Origin: Segatella copri | GTDB taxonomy: Bacteria > Bacteroidota > Bacteroidia > Bacteroidales > Bacteroidaceae | Length of the DNA: 64,000 bases | Direction of reading: 5' to 3' | NCBI RefSeq assembly: GCF_009494395.1 | Contig: NZ_VZCB01000079.1 | Span: 186,001 to 250,000, forward strand | Part shown: one piece after another, positions 27,150-34,751 of the stretch | Numbering within the stretch: the first letter of the stretch is position 1 | How the letters are laid out: every line of letters begins with the position of its first letter | Program-made: the position numbers and the translations under genes | The notes under the pieces: model-generated | Databases searched by the model: none | Told to the model about the DNA's origin: nothing | The model's input: only the letters and a program-made list of their open reading frames with translations

Positions 27150-27631
27150 AACGACTGATATATTTGATATTGGTAATGGTAGCAACCATGTCGCTCCCTT
27201 CCTGCAAGCATTCTACCGTATTCGACAGTTATGCGCATACCCCGATTGCAGGATGGGAGAAGAACGACACGCTCTCGTTCGAGATTCCACCTCTTCTGGA
27301 AGGCGGCTATTACAACGAGAGCCTGGGGCTCCGCATCACGGGTAATTATCCTTTCATGGGACTTACCCTCATCGTGGAGCAGAACATCTACCACAACAAC
27401 AAGCATGTGCGCAGCGCATGCAAGACAGACACCGTAAACTGTCAGCTGATAGACAAGAACGGTGTGAGCAAAGGGCAAGGCATCAGCTACTATCAGTACA
27501 ACTTCCCTATCAACGTCTACAGGTTGAATCAGGGAGACTCTATCCATATCACTGTGCGTCATGACATGAAGCGCGAGATTCTGCCTGGCGTAAGCGATAT
27601 CGGAGTGAAGATAACAAAAAATGACCAATGA
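27146..27631 (+). CDS. gldH: gliding-motility-type lipoprotein GldH
   Basis: This 161-residue lipoprotein has signal MKRLIYLILVMVATMSLPSC with lipobox LPSC. The mature part includes VFDSYAHTPIAGWEKNDTLSFEIP and NYPFMGLTLIVEQNI, the GldH core. GldH is needed for gliding in Flavobacterium; many non-gliding Bacteroidales keep it, probably with type IX secretion or envelope roles. Its ATG overlaps the stop of the ricT-like gene, implying coupled translation. The last codons lie inside the terminator stem at 27616. Confidence 0.92.
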   Translation: MKRLIYLILVMVATMSLPSCKHSTVFDSYAHTPIAGWEKNDTLSFEIPPLLEGGYYNESLGLRITGNYPFMGLTLIVEQNIYHNNKHVRSACKTDTVNCQLIDKNGVSKGQGISYYQYNFPINVYRLNQGDSIHITVRHDMKREILPGVSDIGVKITKNDQ

Positions 27632-27653
27632 GGATTTCCCATTGGTCATTTTT
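27616..27653. terminator. terminator overlapping the gldH stop codon, shared with rodA
   Basis: AAAATGACCAATG pairs with CATTGGTCATTTT across a 9-base loop, with A and T runs on the flanks. The 5' arm encodes the final residues of GldH (NDQ-stop). It lies between convergent genes. Confidence 0.82.
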
Positions 27654-27698
27654 CTTTTATCCCAGTTTCTTAGCAGAATTCTAGCTCTTTACCAGATT

Positions 27699-29162
27699 CT
27701 AGCTTCTTACCAGATTTCTACCTGCATCTATTCTCAGGAAGATGAAGAGCAGAATGGTAAAGCCCCAAAGCGAACTACCACCATAACTGAAGAACGGCAG
27801 CGGAATACCGATTACAGGCGTCAGTCCCAGCACCATTCCTACATTAATAAACAGGTGGAACAGGAAAACACTCAACACGCAATAGCCGTATATTCGTCCG
27901 AACTTGAACGGTTGTCGCTCTGCCAGGTGTATCAGTCTCAATATCAACGCCAGGAAGAGCAGCAGAACACCTGCCGAACCCAGGAATCCTTCCTCCTCTC
28001 CTACCGTACAGAAGATGAAGTCAGTATCCTGCTCTGGCACGAACTTGAGCTTAGTCTGGGTTCCATTCAGGAATCCCTTACCCTGCAAACCTCCCGAACC
28101 GATGGCAATCTCGCTCTGATGAACATTATATCCGGCACCCGCCAAGTCTTCATCCAGACCCAGAAGCACGTTGATACGAACTCGCTGGTGAGGTTCCATC
28201 ACATTATTCAGTACGTAGTCGGCACTATAGAAGAAGGCGATAGAACCGAGAGAGAATAACGAGATGAGGAAATAGTTTCTGAATCTCGTTCTCAAACCAT
28301 GGTAAACCAGGAATCCTATCATCAGCGCACATAGCAGGAGCTGTATCCACACGATATCGAACGGAATAACATAGGTGGAGAAAAGGGCAAATATCAGCGT
28401 AATACCCAGGGAATAGCCCAGGATGATAAGCGCATGTTTCTTATTGCCCGTATACGAATAGACCATACCCGAAGTGAAAATCTGTACCAGCAAAAGCACC
28501 ACAAACTTGCCCACCGAGGTATAGGTATCCCACATCATCACGTTCTCATACTTCACTCCCAACACGAAATAAGCCACCATCGAAACTCCCGTAAAGAGCA
28601 CGGCACCCGGCATTCCTTCGCGATAGAGCATCAGGAAGAAGGCTGAATAAACCAGCGCCGAACCCGTTTCACGCTGTCCCACGATACATACCATAGGAAG
28701 CATGATGATGCCTACTGCCGCCATGAAATGCTTCATGTTGTGGATATTGAATCCATAGCTCGACATGAATTTCGCTACAGCCAAAGCCGTGGCAAACTTA
28801 CCGAACTCGGCAGGTTGCAGTCGGAGCGGTCCCAGGACGAGCCACGAATGCGAACCCTTGATGCTATGCGGATTGAATATCGTGGCAAAGAGCAGCAATA
28901 TCAGTACCGCATAGATCACATACGAGAATGTATCGTAAAACCGGTCATCGAGCAAAAGAAGAACCAAACCCAATGCTATCGATGTTCCAATCCATACAAT
29001 CTGCATACCCGAACGAGCGCCCAAGCTGAAGATTTCATTGTCACCGTATGTGTAACTGGCACCACAGACACTGATCCAGCCAAAAGCCAGAAGTGCCAGA
29101 TAGATGCCTATCGTCCACCAGTCGAGCGAACGCAACACACTAGGTTGTTTATTATCGCTCAT
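27699..29162 (-). CDS. rodA: rod-shape SEDS peptidoglycan polymerase RodA
   Basis: This 487-residue SEDS protein begins RSLDWWTIGIYLALLAFGWISV, then has RLQPAEFGKFATALA near residue 110, the typical RodA/FtsW lipid-II region. The C-terminal loop QSEIAIGSGGLQGKGFLNG with FVPEQDTDFIF carries the conserved Asp. It is longer than E. coli RodA because of extra central membrane spans (about residues 210-310), common in Bacteroidota. It polymerises glycan strands with PBP2, whose gene is 47 bases upstream. It is the last gene of the purH-mre operon. Confidence 0.95.
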   Translation of the reverse strand: MSDNKQPSVLRSLDWWTIGIYLALLAFGWISVCGASYTYGDNEIFSLGARSGMQIVWIGTSIALGLVLLLLDDRFYDTFSYVIYAVLILLLFATIFNPHSIKGSHSWLVLGPLRLQPAEFGKFATALAVAKFMSSYGFNIHNMKHFMAAVGIIMLPMVCIVGQRETGSALVYSAFFLMLYREGMPGAVLFTGVSMVAYFVLGVKYENVMMWDTYTSVGKFVVLLLVQIFTSGMVYSYTGNKKHALIILGYSLGITLIFALFSTYVIPFDIVWIQLLLCALMIGFLVYHGLRTRFRNYFLISLFSLGSIAFFYSADYVLNNVMEPHQRVRINVLLGLDEDLAGAGYNVHQSEIAIGSGGLQGKGFLNGTQTKLKFVPEQDTDFIFCTVGEEEGFLGSAGVLLLFLALILRLIHLAERQPFKFGRIYGYCVLSVFLFHLFINVGMVLGLTPVIGIPLPFFSYGGSSLWGFTILLFIFLRIDAGRNLVRS

Positions 29163-29163
29163 A

Positions 29164-29198
29164 ATAATATAATTTATACATTATTAATTATACATTAT
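29164..29198 (-). repeat. A/T-rich heptad spacer between mrdA and rodA
   Basis: Five 7-bp units on the plus strand read ATAATAT, AATTTAT, ACATTAT, TAATTAT, ACATTAT. They end one base from the rodA ATG. Same period and position as the TTCAAAG spacers, different sequence. Confidence 0.7.
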
Positions 29199-29209
29199 CA
29201 ATTGTTCCC

Positions 29210-31060
29210 TTATCTACTGCTAGAACCGTATGCAATTCTGCGTGCCTGCATCTGGGCAGCCTGACTTTCAGAAGCAGGCGACAGTTTACCCTTCAGATAT
29301 TGCTCCATCATCAAGCCTCCGATAGGCACACCATAGTCGGCACCCCATCCACCATTTTCTACGTATACCGCAATGGCAATCTTCGGGTTGTTCATTGGTG
29401 CAAAACCCATGAATACAGAGTGGTCATGACCACGGTTCTGGGCAGTACCCGTCTTGCCGCAAGGCTCGAAATCGTAACGGGAAAGCATCTTACAGGTTCC
29501 CTTCAAGGCAGAACTTCTCATACCGGCAATTACATAGTTGTAAGCTCTGCGCGAAGCCTTGGTTACGTGCCTACGGGTGTAGAGCGTATCGAGCGGTTCA
29601 CCCTTTACCTTGCGCACCACATGAGGCACATAGTAATAACCTCGGTTGGCAATAGTAGCACCCAGGTTGGCTATCTGCAACGGTGTCAGGTTCACCTCAC
29701 CCTGTCCGATAGAGATACTGATGATGGTAAGTCCGTTCCATGATCCCTTGTAAGCCTTGTCATAGAACTGTGCATTCGGGATCAGTCCTCGCTTCTCACC
29801 CGGCAAGTCAATACCCAGCTTATAGCCGAATCCCATACTCACCATATAGTCTTTCCAGGTTGTCATGGCGTTCTGAACAGAACCATACTTGCTCTTCTTA
29901 CCTATCATGTAGTAAAGTCCCCAACAAAAGTAACCGTTGCAGGAAGTACTGATGGCATCCACAAGCGCAATAGGCGATGGGTGACCGTGACATCCTACGT
30001 GCAATCCTCTGTAAGAGAATCCGTGATTACATGGGAAGGCTGTTCCTGGAGTGATGATACCTTCGGTCAGGAAAGTCAACGCCTGCGTGGTCTTGAAGGT
30101 AGAACCCGGAGGATACTGTCCCATGATACTACGGTTCAGGAGCGGTTTCCAAGGATTCTTGGAGAGCCACTTATGCATCTTTCCTCTGTTCTTACCCACC
30201 AGCTTACGAGGGTCGTAGGTTGGTGAAGAAACCATCGCCAGGACTTCACCGGTACGAGGGTCGATTGCCACGATACTTCCAATCTTGCCCTGCAGCAACC
30301 GTTCCCCGAGTGCCTGCAGATTGATGTCGATACCCAGGGTAAGGTCTTTACCAGCAATCGGCCTCTGGTCAAGCTTACCATTCTGATAACTGCCCTGTAT
30401 TCGTCCGTGGGCATCTCGAAGCATAATCTTCACGCCCTTCTGGCCTCTGAGCTGCTTTTCATAATGTTTCTCCAGTCCCAGCTTTCCGATATAGTCACCA
30501 GGCTGATAGTAATCGTCCTCCTCAATATCGCTTTCCGAGACCTCTCCCACATCACCCAGCACATGGGCTGCGTAAGGATAGGTATATTCTCTCACGCTTC
30601 GTTTCTGAACATAGAAGCCAGGGAAACGGAACATCTTTTCCTGGAATACCGAGAAATCCTTGTCAGACAGCTGGCTCATAAAGAGCTGTTGCGTATATCT
30701 GGAATAACCCGGATTCTTGGAACGGTCCTTGATGGTTTCCATACGCTTGTCAAACTGTTCCCTTGTAATTCCCAAGGAATTGCAGAAGTCCAAGGTATCG
30801 AGTCTTCCTTCCTGCTCTTTCATCACAACCATGATGTCATAGGAAGGCTGGTTATACACCATCAGCTTGCCGTTACGGTCGTAAATGGCTCCACGTGAAG
30901 GGAACTCTATCTGCTTCAGGAAGGCATTACTGTCGGCATTCTTCTTATAGTCGTCGCTCATAATCTGAAGCGTAAACAGACGAATGGAGTAAATGACCAC
31001 AATAGCTATGGCCACTCCCCCAATAACAAATCTACGCTTTTCAAGATTGTAATCTATCAT
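29210..31060 (-). CDS. mrdA: penicillin-binding protein 2
   Basis: This 616-residue class B PBP has an N-terminal membrane anchor (FVIGGVAIAIVVIYSIRLF). A PBP dimerisation domain follows, with EFPSRGAIYDRNGKLM near residue 50. The transpeptidase domain has SxxK in YPPGSTFKTTQAL near residue 315, SxN in ISTSCNGYF near 370 and KTG in PCGKTGTAQN near 535. It cross-links lateral-wall peptidoglycan as partner of RodA. It lies 17 bases downstream of mreD in the cell-shape operon. Confidence 0.96.
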   Translation of the reverse strand: MIDYNLEKRRFVIGGVAIAIVVIYSIRLFTLQIMSDDYKKNADSNAFLKQIEFPSRGAIYDRNGKLMVYNQPSYDIMVVMKEQEGRLDTLDFCNSLGITREQFDKRMETIKDRSKNPGYSRYTQQLFMSQLSDKDFSVFQEKMFRFPGFYVQKRSVREYTYPYAAHVLGDVGEVSESDIEEDDYYQPGDYIGKLGLEKHYEKQLRGQKGVKIMLRDAHGRIQGSYQNGKLDQRPIAGKDLTLGIDINLQALGERLLQGKIGSIVAIDPRTGEVLAMVSSPTYDPRKLVGKNRGKMHKWLSKNPWKPLLNRSIMGQYPPGSTFKTTQALTFLTEGIITPGTAFPCNHGFSYRGLHVGCHGHPSPIALVDAISTSCNGYFCWGLYYMIGKKSKYGSVQNAMTTWKDYMVSMGFGYKLGIDLPGEKRGLIPNAQFYDKAYKGSWNGLTIISISIGQGEVNLTPLQIANLGATIANRGYYYVPHVVRKVKGEPLDTLYTRRHVTKASRRAYNYVIAGMRSSALKGTCKMLSRYDFEPCGKTGTAQNRGHDHSVFMGFAPMNNPKIAIAVYVENGGWGADYGVPIGGLMMEQYLKGKLSPASESQAAQMQARRIAYGSSSR

Positions 31061-31077
31061 ACACCTTATTTAATATA

Positions 31078-31581
31078 TTATTTTCTGAAGCCCTCGATGG
31101 CCATGACCATCACCATAGTAATGACCGTACTGCCACCAATACACATGAGCCACTGCATCCAATTGAAGAAATTGAATGTTTCGAGTGTAAAGAACAAGAG
31201 ATTATAAACGAGAACTATAATTAATACATACAGAAAATACGAACCCATACCGATGGTTCGCACCGACGGCTCAAGGTCATCGGCACTATCACGAGGCACG
31301 AAGAGTTCGAAAAGATACGGTTGCAGCAGGCCTACCAGAGTCATGGAAGCAGTTGCAACACCAGGGGTATTGGCGAACACGTCAATACAAAGTCCCATCA
31401 TGAAGCACCAGAGCAGCACCGCCCAGCGAGGGTGGTTTCTGCGGAAATGGAGCACCATGATGATATACAGCAAGGGGGTAGCGCAGTTGAAAAGGTGAAT
31501 GTGATTAAACACCAATCCCTGCACCAGCACCAGCACCACGAAGATGCCGAGTCGTTTCATTAAATCTATACTCATTGCCAA
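31078..31581 (-). CDS. mreD: rod shape-determining protein MreD
   Basis: This 167-residue integral membrane protein has about five hydrophobic segments and little else, as usual for MreD. It is assigned by FVVLVLVQGLVFNHIHLF at the start, the GLCIDVFANTPGVATASMTL block and its position between mreC and mrdA. It links the cytoplasmic MreB filament with the periplasmic part of the elongasome. Confidence 0.9.
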   Translation of the reverse strand: MAMSIDLMKRLGIFVVLVLVQGLVFNHIHLFNCATPLLYIIMVLHFRRNHPRWAVLLWCFMMGLCIDVFANTPGVATASMTLVGLLQPYLFELFVPRDSADDLEPSVRTIGMGSYFLYVLIIVLVYNLLFFTLETFNFFNWMQWLMCIGGSTVITMVMVMAIEGFRK

Positions 31582-31629
31582 TATATCTCCTCTAAATTCT
31601 GAGTTTTTCTCCTCTTACTATATTTTATA

Positions 31630-32508
31630 TTAATTATTATCTCCAGTACTACCATCTGGCTTGATGCTATCCTGGGCAGCACGCAGAATCTCCAATCGCT
31701 CCTTCATGGCAGCATCATCGATGACGCAGACATCACGAAGACGGGCGAAATCGGTAGAGAGTCGCAACTGTACACGATAACTGAGTCCGTCGGCAGAATT
31801 GAAAACGTGCAGAATCTTGCCCACTCTTACGCCAGGAGGGAACACAGCCGAATATCCGCTGGTCACCACATAGTCACCCAATTTAAAGTGCGCATGTCTA
31901 GGCACATCTTCCAGATAAGCCAACTCAGAAGAGCCGCCCTTCCATCTCAGATATCCGAAATATCCTCTGCCCTGGATGGTACAACTGATATTCGATTTTA
32001 CATTGAGCACAGGAATCACGATGCTGTAATGCTCAGCCACGATATAAACGATGCCCACGACACCGGTTCCGCTGACCACACCCATATCCTTATGAATGCC
32101 CTCAGCACGTCCCTTGTCGATGGTCATGAGATTGCCTGGCTTATCGATACTGTTGTCCACCACCTTGGCTGGTATCAATCTATAGCTCTTCAGCATGGCA
32201 AACTGGTCACGTTTCAGGAAACTGCTGTCTTTGGTCAGGCTGACCAGACTGTCGGAAAGCTGCTTCACCTGATGTTCCAGATACACATTTCGCTGCGTCA
32301 GTTCCTGGTTCACCTTGGTAAGCGAGAAGAAAGTCTCCACGTTCGAATTCCATTCGTAGAGCTTGCCCGTTACGACGTTGGCTGTAGAAAACCATGCGCT
32401 ACCCTGATAGCTGTTATACTGAAACAAGAGCACCATGCTCACCACCTCAAGAATCAGGAAGAGAAACCAATGGTTGTATTTCTGGAAAAACTCTAAAAGG
32501 TTGTGCAT
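31630..32508 (-). CDS. mreC: rod shape-determining protein MreC
   Basis: This 292-residue bitopic protein has a short cytoplasmic start, one membrane span (WFLFLILEVVSMVLLF), a coiled coil of about residues 60-100 and a periplasmic beta-rich domain. That domain includes AKVVDNSIDKPGNLMTIDKG and VVSGTGVVGIVYIV, the conserved MreC core, and VTSGYSAVFPPGVRVG. It scaffolds PBP2 and RodA outside the membrane. It lies between mreB and mreD in the operon. Confidence 0.94.
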   Translation of the reverse strand: MHNLLEFFQKYNHWFLFLILEVVSMVLLFQYNSYQGSAWFSTANVVTGKLYEWNSNVETFFSLTKVNQELTQRNVYLEHQVKQLSDSLVSLTKDSSFLKRDQFAMLKSYRLIPAKVVDNSIDKPGNLMTIDKGRAEGIHKDMGVVSGTGVVGIVYIVAEHYSIVIPVLNVKSNISCTIQGRGYFGYLRWKGGSSELAYLEDVPRHAHFKLGDYVVTSGYSAVFPPGVRVGKILHVFNSADGLSYRVQLRLSTDFARLRDVCVIDDAAMKERLEILRAAQDSIKPDGSTGDNN

Positions 32509-32593
32509 ATACTACTTATATATGATTAAAATTCCGCAAATGGGCACTATAGAATTAATGTCCAAATGCGGAACTTACCTTATTTTATTCTTA

Positions 32594-33616
32594 TTATCTC
32601 ATCAAGAATGAGAAGCGATCCACATTCTTCAATGCAATGCCTGCTCCCTTAGCCACACTGTGCAAAGGATCCTCGGCAATATGGAATGGAATGTTGATCT
32701 TGTCCTGGAGTCGCTTGTCGAGACCGCGGAGCAAAGCGCCACCACCAGAGAGCCAGATACCGTTCTTCACGATATCAGCATAAAGCTCAGGAGGTGTGTT
32801 CTCCAATGCTGAGAGCACTGCGTTCTCTATCTTTGCCACTGTCTTATCCAGACAATGTGCGATTTCCTGATAGCATACAGGTACCTCCATAGGGAGAGCG
32901 GTGATGCGGTTTGGACCGTGAACGATGAAGTCCTCAGGAGCCTCATCACCCAGGTCGGTCAATGCAGAACCTACATGAATCTTGATACGCTCAGCCATAC
33001 GCTCAGAAACCTTCACGTTGTGCTGACGGCTCATATACTCCTGAATGTCTGCAGTAAGATCATCACCTGCAGTACGGATAGAGTTGTTGGATACGATACC
33101 ACCCAGAGAGATTACTGCAATCTCGGTGCTACCACCACCTATATCAACTATCATATTACCCTCTGGTGCCTCTACGTCGATACCGATACCGATAGCAGCA
33201 GCCATAGGCTCAAAAATCAAATAAACATCACGACCGTCGGCATGCTCAGCAGAGTCGCGCACGGCACGAAGCTCCACCTCGGTAGAACCAGAAGGTACAC
33301 CGATAACCATACGGAGTGAAGGTGAGAACAGACGGCTTCCTGTGTGAACCATCTTGATGAGTCCACGCATCATCTGCTCGCAGGCAGTAAAGTCGGCGAT
33401 AACGCCATCTCGCAAAGGACGGATGGTACGGATGTTGTCATGAGTCTTCTCGTACATCATCTTAGCCTTCTCGCCCACAGCAATCATCTTGTCTGTTCTG
33501 CGGTCGAGGGCTACAACAGAAGGTTCGTCCACTACAATCTTATCATCACTGATAATGATGGTATTGGCAGTACCCAAGTCCATTGCGATTTCCTGAATAA
33601 ATGAAAAAAATCCCAT
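32594..33616 (-). CDS. mreB: rod shape-determining actin-like protein MreB
   Basis: This 340-residue actin-fold ATPase has phosphate loop DLGTANTIIISDDK near residue 13, the second phosphate motif NMIVDIGGGSTEIAVISLGG near 155, and WLSGGGALLRGLD near 290. It forms membrane-bound filaments that guide the elongasome. It is 85 bases upstream of mreC and 129 bases downstream of the short purH. The gap from purH contains two interlocking inverted repeats. Confidence 0.97.
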   Translation of the reverse strand: MGFFSFIQEIAMDLGTANTIIISDDKIVVDEPSVVALDRRTDKMIAVGEKAKMMYEKTHDNIRTIRPLRDGVIADFTACEQMMRGLIKMVHTGSRLFSPSLRMVIGVPSGSTEVELRAVRDSAEHADGRDVYLIFEPMAAAIGIGIDVEAPEGNMIVDIGGGSTEIAVISLGGIVSNNSIRTAGDDLTADIQEYMSRQHNVKVSERMAERIKIHVGSALTDLGDEAPEDFIVHGPNRITALPMEVPVCYQEIAHCLDKTVAKIENAVLSALENTPPELYADIVKNGIWLSGGGALLRGLDKRLQDKINIPFHIAEDPLHSVAKGAGIALKNVDRFSFLMR

Positions 33617-33676
33617 TTGTTGTAATGTAATACTAAAAATATTCTAAGCTTAAAATTTCATCGTATTTAAAGACAC

Positions 33677-33733
33677 ATCCGAGAAGCCTCCGAAAGCATT
33701 TTTCAGAGACACCTCGGATTCAGCCTTGTCTCT
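33677..33733 (-). other. interlocking inverted repeats between purH and mreB
   Basis: On the plus strand ATCCGAG (33677-33683) pairs with CTCGGAT (33713-33719), and AGAGACA (33705-33711) pairs with TGTCTCT (33727-33733). The arms interleave, so in the minus-strand RNA they give either a pseudoknot or two mutually exclusive hairpins. It lies inside a probable operon, directly after the purH stop. Confidence 0.45.
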
Positions 33734-33745
33734 ACATGAGAGAGA

Positions 33746-34339
33746 TTACTTGGCAAACCAAGCGTGAATAGCAGTATCGTAGTGAGAGCTTACACCGAAT
33801 GCGCGCTCAGCAAACATCTTACGATCCTCAATGTCAGTCTCAGCACCCTTCTTCTTCAAGATATCGAGAAGCACGCTGTACTCTGCCTTGCTAGGTACGA
33901 TGACTACATCCTTGAAGTTCTTTGCACCGGCACGGATCAGAGAGATTCCGCCGATATCAATCTTCTCGATGATGTCTGCATCGCTGGCACCGCTAGCTAC
34001 AGTCTGCTCGAATGGATACAAGTCAACAATCACGAGGTCAATAGAAGGGATTTCATACTCCTTCATCTGCTCCTGATCGCCCTCGTTGTCACGACGAGCC
34101 AAGATACCTCCGAATATTTTTGGGTGAAGAGTTTTCACACGACCACCAAGGATAGATGGATATGTGGTAACGTCCTCTACTTTCTGACATTCATAACCAA
34201 GAGATTCAATAAATTTCTGGGTACCACCAGTACTCAAAAACTTAACACCCTCTTCATTCAGCTTAGCGAGCAACTCGTCTAAGCCATCCTTGTGGAAGAC
34301 AGACACCAAAGCTGTCTTAATTTTCTTTGTTTCAGCCAT
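33746..34339 (-). CDS. purH: IMP cyclohydrolase (PurH N-terminal domain only)
   Basis: This 197-residue MGS-like domain protein has TALVSVFHKDGLDELLAKL, KFLSTGGTQKFIESLG, GGRVKTLHPKIFGGILARR and DLVIVDLYPFEQTV, the full IMP cyclohydrolase half of PurH. The AICAR formyltransferase half (about 300 more residues in bifunctional PurH) is missing: the frame ends normally at AIHAWFAK and no remnant follows before mreB. It would close the purine ring of FAICAR to IMP; the formyltransferase must be encoded elsewhere. It has its own promoter and heads the cell-shape operon. Confidence 0.9.
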   Translation of the reverse strand: MAETKKIKTALVSVFHKDGLDELLAKLNEEGVKFLSTGGTQKFIESLGYECQKVEDVTTYPSILGGRVKTLHPKIFGGILARRDNEGDQEQMKEYEIPSIDLVIVDLYPFEQTVASGASDADIIEKIDIGGISLIRAGAKNFKDVVIVPSKAEYSVLLDILKKKGAETDIEDRKMFAERAFGVSSHYDTAIHAWFAK

Positions 34340-34751
34340 TAACTATTTATCTATTTTGAATTAGACTTCAATCTATTTTTTAAATCGCTGCAAAGTTACG
34401 AAAAACATTTGAAATACGCAAATATTTAAGAGCTATTATCACATTATTTAAAGCAATTCTTTAATATTTTGCGGTAAATCAAGAAATGGCTCAGACATTT
34501 TGACAGAGAAACCGAGAAAAAAGAGACGAGTTTCTGGAAAAATCAGACAAAACGTCAGAAAAACACAGAAAAAGCCCAACAGGGCACACTATTCGCTTCC
34601 TGGGTTTGCGATGCTGAAAGCCGGACGGGGCTGAGGTTTCAGAAGCTGAAAGTCCAAAAGGCCGAAACTTTCCCGAAGCAGAAAACCCACAAAAGCTGAA
34701 GCATCCATAACATAAGTAGAAAATAACAATTATTAGAAAGGAGATTAAGAT
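34340..34751. other. intergenic region between divergent purH and clpB
   Basis: This 412-base gap holds the purH promoter at 34391-34422 on the minus strand. The clpB side (34480-34730) is purine-rich, with repeated GCTGAAAG/GCTGAAGC words and a tiny GCCC-AACA-GGGC hairpin at 34574-34585. I see no CIRCE element, no clear clpB promoter and no convincing gene. Confidence 0.6.
34391..34422 (-). promoter_or_regulatory. promoter of the purH-mre operon
   Basis: Minus strand TTTG (34419-34422), 20 bases, TAACTTTG (34391-34398). It is about 52 bases upstream of the purH ATG. Confidence 0.75.
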
